A stretch of 64,000 bases of DNA, taken from contig CAZJYX010000002.1 of the NCBI GenBank assembly GCA_964550375.1, positions 173,552-237,551 of the forward strand. The letters are read 5' to 3'. Below, piece after piece: positions 16,964 through 28,971 of this stretch. How positions within the stretch are numbered: position 1 is the stretch's first letter; each line of letters opens with the position of its first letter. The DNA comes from JAAYXS01 sp964550375 (GTDB lineage: Bacteria > Planctomycetota > Phycisphaerae > UBA1845 > Fen-1342). Made by a program: the position numbers and the translations under genes. Below the pieces are notes generated by a model that did no database searches, was not told the DNA's origin, and saw only the letters and a list, made by a program, of their open reading frames with translations.

Positions 16964-18982
16964 ATGAGACGTTCCTGGAGTGTTCGCGTGCTCGCGCCGC
17001 TGTGCGTGCTGGCGGGTGGCCTGGCGGCCGCGTGTGGCGAGGATCTCATTGACCGCGGGGCGCCGGGGGTGCTGGTGCGGCTGTATGAGATAGACACGCA
17101 GTTGCGCGCCGTGCCGGAACTGGCCCCGGGCCAGTTGCCGAATGTCGTCAAGGAGCTGCTGACGATCGACCTCGGGCCGGACGAGTTCGCGCCCATGGAG
17201 GACAACTTCCTCACGACGGTGGATGGCTTTCTGAATGTGCGGCAGGCGGGCGAGTACGTCTTCCGGCTGGTCAGCGACGATGGGTCGATCTTGCGGATCG
17301 ATGGTGAAGTAGTCGTTGACCACGACGGCCTGCACGGGGCGGAGCCCAAGGATGGGACCGTTGAGTTGGCGGTCGGCCAGCATGAGTTGAACATCCGGCA
17401 TTTCGACGCGGGTGGGGCCGAGCGGCTGGTGCTGTTGTGGAAGCCGCCCGGGGCGGAGGAGTTCGAGGCCGTGCCCGCCGGAGTGTTGACGCACGAGCGT
17501 GCGGCCGAACACGCGACGGCCACAGGGAAGAAGCGCATTATCCCGCCGCTACGGCGCGGTCGGCCGGGCGACGGTACGCCGGTGGCGGGGCTGCACCCGG
17601 CGGCCCAGATTGGCACGGGCGGCCAACTACCCGACAGTGTCATGTTTGTTGGGAGTGCCGCGGTGGGGATCATTGGCCGGCCACTGCTGCCGGGCGTGAA
17701 CGAGCAGCCGCTGCTGTGGGTGCCGGGCCGGGCCGGGCCGCGCAAGACGACGACATTCCCGTGGATCTGGCAATCCCATATGCCGCCCGCCGTCACCACT
17801 CATACGCTCGTGCAATCCGGCGACAGCATCTTTCGCGTGGTCATGGACCCGGTTCCACACGCGCCGGGCGCGGCCGCGGCCGATACGTGTGCAGCGGCGT
17901 TTCGTTTCGCCGACGGCCTGGACCCCTGCGTGACACGCATACAGAACACGGACGCGACCGTGTTCGAGATGAACCGGGTCCGCGCGATGACCAACGGCCT
18001 GGAGATCGAGTTCACCAAGCCGCTGGACCCGCGCTGCGGCTGGGATCCGGAGTGCTACTTCATCGAGCAATGGCCCTTCGACGTGCAGCGGGGCGAAGGC
18101 CCGCGGCGGGACGGCGTGATCTACCGGGTCAAGTCGGCGAGTGTGTCCGCGGATTCCCGGCGGGTGTTCCTGGAAATCGGCGACCTGAAGGTTTCGCACG
18201 TGGTCTACCTGCGCCTGCTGCCGCCGTGCTACTCCGTCGAGGGTGAGCAGCTTTGGGGTACGGAAGCGTGGTTCACGTTGAACGCCCTGCCGGCGGACCG
18301 GCTGGGTGAGATTGGCACGCCGCCAGAAGCCGCGCCGCAGAACGTCCTGACGGCGGAGGAGCAGGCCGCGGGTTGGCAGTTTTTGTTCGACGGGCAGACG
18401 ACGAACGGCTGGCGCGGCTACCGCAAGGATCATTTTCCGGCCGGCTGGGTGGTCAAGGACGGCTGCCTGACGCGCGTTGGTCCGGGCGGCGACATCTGCA
18501 CGGTGGAGGAGTTCGACAGCTTCGAGTTGCAGATCGAGTGGCGGATCGGCGCGGGCGGGAACAGCGGGATCTTCTTCCGCGTGGACGAGAAGGCCGGCTG
18601 GGCCTGGGAGACGGGGCCGGAATTCCAGGTGCTGGACAACAGCCTGCACGCTGACGGGGGCAATCCGCTCACGTCCGCGGGGGCTGACTACGCGCTGCAT
18701 GCGCCGCTGCGCGACGTCACGGCGCCGGTCGGCTTTTTCAATCGCGCCCGCATAGTGGTGGCCGGCGCGCACGTTGAACACTGGCTCAACGACGTGAAGA
18801 TCGTTGAATACGAGCTGGGCAGCGCGGATTGGCTCAAGCGCGTGGCCGAAAGCAAGTTTGCCGGCATGCCGCGCTTCGGCCGCGCCCCCAAGGGGCGCAT
18901 CGTGCTCCAGGATCACGGCGACCCGGTGTGGTACCGGAACATCAAGATCCGGCCGCTGCCGGCCGCGCCCGGCGGCCGGTGA
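16964..18982 (+). CDS. PA14 and DUF1080 (3-keto-glycoside hydrolase-like) exported protein
   Basis: A 672-residue exported protein; the N-terminus has a hydrophobic segment ending LAAACGE that could be a lipobox. Residues ~30-165 form a PA14 domain (YVFRLVSDDGSILRIDGEVV, VELAVGQHELNIRHF). The middle ~300 residues are unassigned. The last ~220 residues are DUF1080 (WQFLFDGQTTNGWRG, GGNSGIFFRVDEKAGW, EFQVLDNSLHADG, VEHWLNDVKIVEYELGS). Some characterised DUF1080 members cleave 3-keto-glycosides, and the Gfo/Idh oxidoreductase two genes upstream fits that pathway. The start is the ATG preceded by GGAGGT at 7-base spacing; a longer in-frame extension overlapping the previous gene has no protein character. 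Confidence 0.85.
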   Translation: MRRSWSVRVLAPLCVLAGGLAAACGEDLIDRGAPGVLVRLYEIDTQLRAVPELAPGQLPNVVKELLTIDLGPDEFAPMEDNFLTTVDGFLNVRQAGEYVFRLVSDDGSILRIDGEVVVDHDGLHGAEPKDGTVELAVGQHELNIRHFDAGGAERLVLLWKPPGAEEFEAVPAGVLTHERAAEHATATGKKRIIPPLRRGRPGDGTPVAGLHPAAQIGTGGQLPDSVMFVGSAAVGIIGRPLLPGVNEQPLLWVPGRAGPRKTTTFPWIWQSHMPPAVTTHTLVQSGDSIFRVVMDPVPHAPGAAAADTCAAAFRFADGLDPCVTRIQNTDATVFEMNRVRAMTNGLEIEFTKPLDPRCGWDPECYFIEQWPFDVQRGEGPRRDGVIYRVKSASVSADSRRVFLEIGDLKVSHVVYLRLLPPCYSVEGEQLWGTEAWFTLNALPADRLGEIGTPPEAAPQNVLTAEEQAAGWQFLFDGQTTNGWRGYRKDHFPAGWVVKDGCLTRVGPGGDICTVEEFDSFELQIEWRIGAGGNSGIFFRVDEKAGWAWETGPEFQVLDNSLHADGGNPLTSAGADYALHAPLRDVTAPVGFFNRARIVVAGAHVEHWLNDVKIVEYELGSADWLKRVAESKFAGMPRFGRAPKGRIVLQDHGDPVWYRNIKIRPLPAAPGGR

Positions 18983-19028
18983 GCCGGCGGTCGGCGCTCC
19001 GCGCTCTCTTTCTTTGGGTGGCAATGAA

Positions 19029-19055
19029 GCGGGCTCCGCGTTGAGCGGAGCCCGC
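19029..19055. terminator. Hairpin between convergent genes
   Basis: A perfect 11-bp stem (19029-19039 with 19045-19055) and 5-base loop lies in the 107-base gap between the convergent DUF1080 and DUF4922 genes. No T run follows on either strand, so the terminator role rests on position. Confidence 0.5.
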
Positions 19056-19089
19056 GTGAGTGCGTCTGGGCTGTCGTGTCACCAACGCA

Positions 19090-20028
19090 CTACATGGTCT
19101 GGGGTCTGATGGCCGCCAGGATGGCGCGGGCCACCTGGGCCGAGGCGGCCAGGAAGGCGTCGCGTTCGTTCGGGGCGCTCATGACGAAGTCGCCGGCTAC
19201 TTCGAAGCCGCCGACCAGGCCTTTGCCGGGTGCCGTGGCGCGGCGTTGATCGCGCGGGAAGACGAAGATCTGCGTCTGGTCGTCGGGGCTGGCGATCAGG
19301 ATGTTCACACTGTGGTTCTGCAGATCGCGCTGCAGCCAGGCTTCGGCGGCGGCATCGGCCGCGGCCAGGCCGTCGTCGTCGCCGGTGAAGCGTTGCACCA
19401 GCGTCGGGTAGCGTTCTTCGTTACCGAACTGCAGCTTCTCGATGGGCATGGCCGCGGTGGTGATCTGGTAGTGCAGGTGCCAGGGGATGGTGGCGCCGGC
19501 GCCGTTGCCGTTGAAGAGGACGCGGAAGCGGCGCTGCGTGCGCAGGTGCAGCTCCAGCATGGCTGCCAGGGCGTTGCCCGAGTAGGCCTGGTCCACGTGC
19601 TCGGCGGCCATCACGGTGTAATGGTCGGGCTCGATCCAGGCGAAGTTGGCGCCGGCGAAGTAGTCGCGCCCCGCCAGTTGCAGCGGGATGAGGACTTCCT
19701 TCGGATGGCATTCGTGGACGTTGGTCGCGCACAGGAAGCAGTGCCGGCCCTGGGGATCGCGTGGGTCGCGGAACAGCCTGGTTTCGTTGCGGTCGGGGTT
19801 CAGGATGCCGCGGCGCTCCAGTTCCGCCACGTTGCCGCGGATTTCGCGGTGGGGCATCCAGCGAAAGCGGAAGCGCACGCCGCTCTCGGCGTCCTGGGCT
19901 TCCTTGACTTCCAGGTCAGCCGCGGCCGGGTCGGAGAGCAGGAAGCCGTCGTGACCCTGCCTGGCCCAGTTCGCAACCAGGGCTTCGCCAAGTTGTGCTC
20001 CCGGCAAGTCCCGCCAGCGTCGAATCAT
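19090..20028 (-). CDS. HIT-superfamily nucleotidyltransferase/phosphorylase-like protein (DUF4922-type)
   Basis: A 312-residue protein. Features are HCFLCATNVHECHPKE (Cys pair, possible metal site) and a histidine-triad-like active site PWHLHYQIT, the GalT/HIT pattern also seen in GDP-hexose phosphorylases. Likely reaction, by inference: transfer or phosphorolysis of a nucleotidyl group on a sugar nucleotide. The ATG overlaps the stop of the glycosyltransferase in an ATGA arrangement and has GGAGGGG upstream, so the two are translationally coupled. The product probably serves the same sugar pathway, for example by recycling or supplying its NDP-sugar. Confidence 0.7.
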   Translation of the reverse strand: MIRRWRDLPGAQLGEALVANWARQGHDGFLLSDPAAADLEVKEAQDAESGVRFRFRWMPHREIRGNVAELERRGILNPDRNETRLFRDPRDPQGRHCFLCATNVHECHPKEVLIPLQLAGRDYFAGANFAWIEPDHYTVMAAEHVDQAYSGNALAAMLELHLRTQRRFRVLFNGNGAGATIPWHLHYQITTAAMPIEKLQFGNEERYPTLVQRFTGDDDGLAAADAAAEAWLQRDLQNHSVNILIASPDDQTQIFVFPRDQRRATAPGKGLVGGFEVAGDFVMSAPNERDAFLAASAQVARAILAAIRPQTM

Positions 20029-21407
20029 GACGCCCCTCCCGGTTCGCAGCGGCTGGGGCAAACGCCCAGATCGTCCAGCAGGTCCTGCGTGCGGTTGTGC
20101 CAGGTGAAGTAGGGAATCGTGATTTCCAGCGCCCGGCCGCCCATGCGTTCACGTTCGGCGTCATTCTGGAGCAGGCGGATGAGGGCCGCGGCGAAGCCTT
20201 CCACGAAGTCCGCCGGGACGACCACCGCTCCCGCGCCGAACAGCACGTGCTGGTCTTCAACTGCGACCTGCTCCGGGTTCTCGCCCAGCAGGTATTCCAT
20301 GACGAACGGCACGAGGTCTGATGCGACCACGGGCTTGGCGGTGGCGGCGCCCTCCTGGGCGCTCATGCCGAAGCCTTCCATCACCGACGGCGTGCAGTAC
20401 ACGCTGGTCACGTTGTACAGGCCGGGCAGTTGCTCCCATACCGAGCCGAGCACGATGACATCCTGCTGGAGGCCGAGTTCGGCAATCAGGCCGTGCAGGG
20501 CCTCGTACAGGGCGGGCGTGCGATCGTCGATCGAGACTACCAGCAGTGCCTCGGGCACGGCGCGCTTGACCTGCGCGAAGGCCTTGATGAGCACGTCCTT
20601 GCGCTTGGTCTTGTCGGTGCGGCTGATCTCCGTGATGATCTGGCAGCGTTTCAGGTCGGCGACCGCGCGGCCGGAAGATTGCGCCAGAAAATGCCAGGTC
20701 GGCTCCAGGGCTGAGTCCGGCATGACGTGGATGCGGCTGACGTCAATGCACGGTGGCAGGAAGTACTTGGGCGCGACGCCATAGTCGTTGACGAAGGCGT
20801 CGCGGATGGCGCTCGAGGTGGCGACGCCGCTGTCGATTAGCTTGAGCAGCTCGCGTTCGCGGTTGATGCGTTCGTCGATGCGCAGGCCGGCCCAGGTCGC
20901 CGGGTCCATGTTGCGCTTCTTGAGTGTGCCCAGCGAATGCGGGACCCACACGTGCGGCAGCCGCTGGGGGCCGGTGTTTACCAGCGTGCCGAGGCGGCCG
21001 GCATCCCAGTAGTGCGAGATGATCAGGTCGAACGAATCGTTCTCGTCGGTGAAGCGGCGGCGCAGATCATGGGCCAGCTCGGGGAGTTGCGCGTCCATGT
21101 CCTCCTTGCGGACGAACTCCTTCTTACTGTCCTCGATGTAGACGATGCGCGCGTGGCCGGAAGGGTGGAAGTGCACGCCTTGTTGTAGCACGCCGGTTAC
21201 CGGGTGCGCGTAGCCGCCGCGGTTGACGATCGTCACGCGGTAGCCCTGTTCCACCAGCGCCTCGGTGAACTGGTTGACGTACACGTTCTGTCCGCCGGTG
21301 TCCGGCAATCCGGGAATGACCTGCCACTGGTGCATGCCGTGATTGGTGATCATCAGCACGTGTGTACGGGTCTTGTCCAGGAAGTCGAGCTGTCCTGCCA
21401 CCGCCAT
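20025..21407 (-). CDS. Sucrose-phosphate-synthase-like glycosyltransferase (GT4)
   Basis: A 460-residue retaining glycosyltransferase. The donor/acceptor N-domain has GLPDTGGQNVYVNQFTEAL, the pattern of sucrose-phosphate and mannosylfructose-phosphate synthases, followed by SHYWDAG and VWVPHSLGTLKKRN. The C-domain has EISRTDKTKRKDVLIKAF, then SVMEGFGMSAQEGAATAKPV (the E-x7-E nucleotide-sugar motif). The start is the ATG with GAGGT upstream. The gene upstream encodes the matching phosphatase, so the pair probably makes sucrose or a related non-reducing disaccharide as a compatible solute. Donor and acceptor cannot be fixed from sequence. Confidence 0.85.
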   Translation of the reverse strand: MAVAGQLDFLDKTRTHVLMITNHGMHQWQVIPGLPDTGGQNVYVNQFTEALVEQGYRVTIVNRGGYAHPVTGVLQQGVHFHPSGHARIVYIEDSKKEFVRKEDMDAQLPELAHDLRRRFTDENDSFDLIISHYWDAGRLGTLVNTGPQRLPHVWVPHSLGTLKKRNMDPATWAGLRIDERINRERELLKLIDSGVATSSAIRDAFVNDYGVAPKYFLPPCIDVSRIHVMPDSALEPTWHFLAQSSGRAVADLKRCQIITEISRTDKTKRKDVLIKAFAQVKRAVPEALLVVSIDDRTPALYEALHGLIAELGLQQDVIVLGSVWEQLPGLYNVTSVYCTPSVMEGFGMSAQEGAATAKPVVASDLVPFVMEYLLGENPEQVAVEDQHVLFGAGAVVVPADFVEGFAAALIRLLQNDAERERMGGRALEITIPYFTWHNRTQDLLDDLGVCPSRCEPGGAS

Positions 21408-21510
21408 CTGGCCTACCTCGTGCCCCGTAGTACTGTCGATGTCCCTAGTAACCTCGATTATTGCGCTGTGGCCGGAAGCACACGGCCGCAGCGGTGAGAC
21501 CGACGCGGCC

Positions 21511-22245
21511 TCAGAGCCAACCGAAACGCCGCAGCCCTTCGTGGATGCCGGCGGCGAAGTGCGCTTCGGCATGGTACACGTGGGGTTCGCGGAAGGCTTT
21601 CAGCTCCGGCGCGGCGTTGCCGACGGCGATGCCGCGAAAGCCGAGCTCGGTGCGCAGCATGTCGAGGTCGTTGCCCGTGTCGCCGCTGGTGACCACGTTC
21701 TCGGGCGCGATGCCGAGTTTGGTGGCGACGTAGCGGACCGCCTCGCCCTTGCCGGAACGGATGGGCAGCAGGTCCAGGAACTGACCGGCCGAGTAGACCA
21801 CCTTCGCGTCCAGGCCGCGCTCGCGCAGGCGCGCGTGGATCTCTGCCAGCCGCGTCTCGACGTTCTCCTCCAGGTAGTAGCTACTCTTGTAAGGCGACTG
21901 CCATTGCTCGTCCTGTTGGCGGGCTTCCGGGATGGCCTGGAGAATCGCCTCGACGGCGGCCTTGTCCCAGCCGGCATGAATGTAATCGTGCCAGCCGGAG
22001 TCCAGGGTATAGCGGCCGTCCGCGCGGAAGTGCACATCCGTGCCGACCATGCAGATGCAGACGTCGGCCCGGCCGGCGAAATGGCGTTCGTCGTAGAAGT
22101 CGTGGATCGACTTCAGGTGGCGGCCGGTGGAGAACGCCACGACGATGTCATGCCGCTTGAGGTCGTCCCACAGCGTTCGCATGGCGTCGTCGTCGCCGAT
22201 AAACGTACCGTCGAGGTCGGTGGCTAAGAGCCGCTTGGATTGCAT
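21511..22245 (-). CDS. Sucrose-phosphate-phosphatase-like HAD hydrolase
   Basis: A 244-residue HAD-IIB enzyme closely patterned on cyanobacterial sucrose-phosphate phosphatase. Motif I is ATDLDGTF (nucleophile Asp10, acid Asp12). QSPYKSSYYL, VVYSAGQFLDLLPIRSGKGE, SGDTGNDLDM and the terminal HYHAEAH-like segment (YHAEAHFAAGIHEGL) line up with the sugar-binding and catalytic positions of that family. It dephosphorylates the product of the downstream glycosyltransferase. An AGGAG lies 10 bases before the ATG; a longer upstream frame is not supported. First gene of the three-gene minus-strand operon. Confidence 0.85.
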   Translation of the reverse strand: MQSKRLLATDLDGTFIGDDDAMRTLWDDLKRHDIVVAFSTGRHLKSIHDFYDERHFAGRADVCICMVGTDVHFRADGRYTLDSGWHDYIHAGWDKAAVEAILQAIPEARQQDEQWQSPYKSSYYLEENVETRLAEIHARLRERGLDAKVVYSAGQFLDLLPIRSGKGEAVRYVATKLGIAPENVVTSGDTGNDLDMLRTELGFRGIAVGNAAPELKAFREPHVYHAEAHFAAGIHEGLRRFGWL

Positions 22246-22765
22246 CGGACAGCTACTCCTGGGCGCGGTTTCGGTGTTGGAATGGCCTGAAAGCAGGCCG
22301 ACCGCGCCATCATGAAGAATGATACAAATAGGCACGCCGCAGTTCTCGGCAAATGGGAGAATCAGAGCAATTGCGGCGGAGAAGTTCCGAGTGGTGACCG
22401 AAACCGGTTTCGGATGAACCGGAACCGCTCCCGATGGCGCCGCCACGCACGTTCAGACCCCTTGGCAACGCCATATGCACAACACATGACCCGTGTCAGT
22501 CCACCCCCAACGAACCGGCCCCGCCCGTTGGCTATGGGTTATCGGTGAATCCGCGTCGGCACTGGGCCGCTCGGCCGTGTCGCGGTCGCCGCCGGCACAG
22601 GCCGCTCCGAGCTGCTCACGGGTTGGCCCTGGCCGGCTGGTCGTGCGTTACCTGCGCCGCTGGTTGAAGTCGATGCCGTGGCGGGGGTACACGAAGTCGC
22701 TGAGGCGCTGGTCCACCACGTGGCCGCGCAGTCTGCTAATTGCGGCCTGCGCGGCACGGCGCAGC
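22246..22765. other. Intergenic stretch between sugar operon and ABC exporter
   Basis: 520 bases upstream of the phosphatase gene (to its promoter side) and downstream of the exporter. The left third is less GC-rich than its surroundings and probably holds the promoter of the sugar operon, but no clear -35/-10 pair stands out. A 50-codon TTG-start ORF (22648-22800, minus) overlaps the exporter's 3' end; see findings. Confidence 0.4.
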
Positions 22766-24685
22766 TCACGCGTTGACCGGTGAACGATACAACGCCACAA
22801 ACAGCGGGCAACGGTCGAGCAGCTCAGCTTGGGTGCCCACGTCGACGATTCGGCCGGCGTCCATGACGACGATGCGCTCGGCCATTTCCATGACGGTGTG
22901 CCGGTGGGCGATCAGGAAGGTGGTCCTGCCCTGGCGCAGGACGTTGAGCGCCGCATGAATCTTGCGCTCGCTTTCGGCGTCGATCTCGCTGGTAGCTTCG
23001 TCAAAGATCACGATCGAGGCCGGCTTGAGGAAAGCGCGGGCGATTGCGATCCGCTGCCGCTGCCCGCCCGAGACGCTGGCACCGAACTCACCCATCACTG
23101 TTTCGTACTTGTCCGGCCATTGCTCGATGAACTCGGCGGCGTAGGCTTGCTCCGCGGCGGCGCGGATCTCCGCCGCCGAGGCCCGCGCGTTGCCGTAGGC
23201 GATGTTCTCGGCCACGGTGCGCGCGAAGATCACCGGATGCTGGGTCACCACGGCGATCTGCTGCCGCAGGTTGCGCAGGCTGAGGTCGCGCACGTCAGTG
23301 CCGTCGATCAGGACGCGGCCGCGCTGCGGATCGAGCAGGCGCGGCACGGCCTTGAGCAGCGTGGATTTGCCGCTGCCGTTGGGTCCGACGATGGCGACGC
23401 ACTCGCCGGGTTGGATATCGACTGAGACGTCGTCGAGCGCCGCCGGCTCCTGTGTCGGCGTGTAGCGATAGGTGACGTGCTCGAACTGCACGGCGCGCGG
23501 GCCGGAGCCACGCAGGCGCTTGGCCCGCGGCGGCGACTGCTCCTCGGGCAGGTCGAGGAACTCGAAGATCCTGGTGGCGGCCGCGCCGGAGCGCTGCACC
23601 ACGTTGTAGACGTTGGCCACCTTGCGGACGGGGTCCAGCATGGCGGCCAGCAGCCCGACCATGGTGATGAACAGCGACGGCTCGATCTCCCCGCGGAACT
23701 GGCGAGCCGCCAGCCAGACGATGCCCAGCGAAGTCGCGATGACGCCGACGACCTCAATCAGCGGTGAGGCCAGGGACTCGATCCAGGCCAGCTTCAGGAG
23801 TTGTCGAAACATGCGCCGCTCGATCCGCCACATGCGGCGGCGCTCATGTCCCTCGCGGGCATAACCCTTCACGACGTCGATGCCTTGCAGAGTCTCTTCG
23901 AGGCCGCCCAGCATCTCGCCGTAGCCTTGGAGCAGGCGAGTGGTGGCTTTGCGGACCTTGCGGCCAAAGTACCACAGGACGCCCACGGCGACCGGGGCAA
24001 TCGCCAGCACGACGATGGTCAGCCTGAAGTCGAGCATGAAGGCCACTGCGAGGACGCAGACGGCCTTGAGCGGCTCGCGGGCGACCTTGCCGAAGAGGGT
24101 GACGACGCCGAGGAAAACCTCGCGGGAGTCCGACATGAACTGATTGACGCGGTTGGAGACGTCGCCGGTGAGCTCGCGTACGGGCACGCGCAGCGACTTG
24201 CGGTACATGTCGCGGCGCAGGTCCATCATCATGCGATGGGAGGCATACAGGACGAAGTATTGCGACAAGCAGCGTAGGATATTGCCGACCACGTTGACGG
24301 CGACGAGGGCGCCGACCAGCAGGACGAGTGTTCGCATGCGGTCGGCGGGTTCGTTGCCCTCGGGGAGGAAGCCGGCTAGCAATTCGAGGGTGGGCGCGTA
24401 CCAGCGTTCGGTGTGCTGGGCGGCGTTGAGGGCGGACTCGCGCAGGCTGTCCTGGCTGACGATGACCTTGAGGACTGGGAGGATGCCGCCGAGGCTGGCG
24501 GCATAGGTCAGGGCGACGCCCAGGCCCAGGACGATGCCGAGGGTCATGCGTCGGCGGTGCGGGCGGACGAGGGCCAGCATGCGCCAGAACGCGCGGCGGG
24601 CCTCTTTCTTGTCCGGTCGCCGCTCGCGCTGGCCGAGCAGGCCATGCGTTGACGCACCCGAATTGCCCATTACGCCGTTGCTCAT
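22766..24685 (-). CDS. MsbA-like ABC exporter (fused membrane and ATPase domains)
   Basis: A 639-residue half-transporter that works as a homodimer. The N-terminal ~370 residues form the six-helix exporter domain (MTLGIVLGLGVALTYAASLG and further hydrophobic segments). The ATPase has Walker A GPNGSGKST, Q-loop VTQHPVIFA, signature VSGGQRQRIAIARAF, Walker B IVIFDEATSEID and H-loop LIAHRHT. The nearest known functions are lipid A/lipid flipping (MsbA) or drug export; the exact substrate is open. The start MSNGVMGNSG was chosen as the first Met of the conserved part; the 66-codon extension upstream is Arg/Pro-rich and unlikely. Confidence 0.85.
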   Translation of the reverse strand: MSNGVMGNSGASTHGLLGQRERRPDKKEARRAFWRMLALVRPHRRRMTLGIVLGLGVALTYAASLGGILPVLKVIVSQDSLRESALNAAQHTERWYAPTLELLAGFLPEGNEPADRMRTLVLLVGALVAVNVVGNILRCLSQYFVLYASHRMMMDLRRDMYRKSLRVPVRELTGDVSNRVNQFMSDSREVFLGVVTLFGKVAREPLKAVCVLAVAFMLDFRLTIVVLAIAPVAVGVLWYFGRKVRKATTRLLQGYGEMLGGLEETLQGIDVVKGYAREGHERRRMWRIERRMFRQLLKLAWIESLASPLIEVVGVIATSLGIVWLAARQFRGEIEPSLFITMVGLLAAMLDPVRKVANVYNVVQRSGAAATRIFEFLDLPEEQSPPRAKRLRGSGPRAVQFEHVTYRYTPTQEPAALDDVSVDIQPGECVAIVGPNGSGKSTLLKAVPRLLDPQRGRVLIDGTDVRDLSLRNLRQQIAVVTQHPVIFARTVAENIAYGNARASAAEIRAAAEQAYAAEFIEQWPDKYETVMGEFGASVSGGQRQRIAIARAFLKPASIVIFDEATSEIDAESERKIHAALNVLRQGRTTFLIAHRHTVMEMAERIVVMDAGRIVDVGTQAELLDRCPLFVALYRSPVNA

Positions 24686-25040
24686 CGTTTCGGGGGGCTC
24701 CCGCCGCTCCGACGGGCGTTCGCCGTGCCTACCGCGCTCGTATAATCCCAGGGCGGGCCACGATAGCGATAGGGTGGTGGGAACGCAACCGGCGCGGGGC
24801 GGCCTGTCAGAATGGCACCCCCCGGCCGTTCCGGCGGCCGGGGCCGGGGAGAGGATCAACGGGTCGGGTTTCATAAGATGCAATGGCGGGCGAGCTTACG
24901 TCCTATTTGTCGGCCGGCGGTGTCTGGCATCTTTCTTGCAGTCCGCCGTACAGCAGCGATGGTACGGGCATGTCGCCCGCGACGGGCACGGGTACCCGTG
25001 TGCCTTTTTGACAGTGAGCGTAGGTGAAGGAGACGTCCGC
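24686..25040. other. Divergent regulatory region between ABC exporter and groEL
   Basis: 355 bases carrying the promoters of both divergent transcription units. The only clear element is the palindrome/hairpin at 24985-25010 listed separately. I looked for the CIRCE operator (TTAGCACTC-N9-GAGTGCTAA) of HrcA-controlled groE operons and did not find it. Confidence 0.5.
24985..25010 (+). promoter_or_regulatory. Palindrome followed by T5 upstream of groEL
   Basis: A perfect 14-base palindrome, CACGGGTACCCGTG (24987-25000), lies inside a slightly longer stem and is followed directly by TGCCTTTTTGACA. The layout resembles a small intrinsic terminator/attenuator, or an operator next to a TTGACA -35-like box at 25006-25011. 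It lies ~30-40 bases before the groEL ATG. Its function is inferred. Confidence 0.4.
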
Positions 25041-26732
<1,692 letters not shown>

Positions 26733-26817
26733 TCGATGGGCCCGGCCCAGTGAGGTGGGCGGCCGGGATCGGACTTCGGACCTTAACAAGTAACCCCAAG
26801 AGTAAGAGAGAATAGCA

Positions 26818-27132
26818 ATGGCCACAGCCACCGCTAAGAAGCTCAAGATTCAGCCCCTGGATGATCGCGTTGTCGTGCAGCCGTTTGAGGCGGAAGAGAA
26901 GACCCGCGGCGGCATTGTGCTGCCGGACAGTGCCCGCGAGAAGCCGCTGCAGGGCAAGGTTATCGCGGCCGGGCCGGGCAAGCTCATCGAGAAGACCGGT
27001 GAGCGCGGCCAGATGTCGGTCAAGGTTGGTGACCGGGTCATCTACGGCAAGTACAGCGGCACCGAGGTGGATTTGGAAGGCGAGACCTACGTGATCCTGC
27101 GGGAGAGCGACATCCTCGCCATCGAGGAGTAA
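26818..27132 (+). CDS. groES: Co-chaperonin GroES
   Basis: A 104-residue Hsp10 that caps the GroEL ring. Diagnostic segments are QPLDDRVVVQPFEAEEKTRG (roof/base), then the mobile loop GGIVLPDSAREKPLQGKV, and YGKYSGTEVDLEGETYVILR. It lies between two groEL genes, 85 bases after the first and 43 before the second; a GC-rich inverted repeat (26741-26747 with 26761-26767) sits in the first gap. A single groES shared by two groELs is the simple reading. Confidence 0.97.
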   Translation: MATATAKKLKIQPLDDRVVVQPFEAEEKTRGGIVLPDSAREKPLQGKVIAAGPGKLIEKTGERGQMSVKVGDRVIYGKYSGTEVDLEGETYVILRESDILAIEE

Positions 27133-27175
27133 GTGAGCCGGCCGCCGTCGGCAGAAGGCGATAAGAGGAACGATC

Positions 27176-28792
<1,617 letters not shown>

Positions 28793-28971
28793 TTGCCCCG
28801 CGTGCTCGTAATTCGCGGCCGGGGTGGCCTTAACGAAGCGCTGCCCCGGCCGGTTCTTGCCGGACCACGACGCCGCAACTTGCGCGGCCGCCCGGTCGAT
28901 AGTAATTCTGGGCCTGCGGCGGGCGGGTCGGTCAATGCAGCCGGCCGCCCACCGCCCGATGTCAGCGGGTT

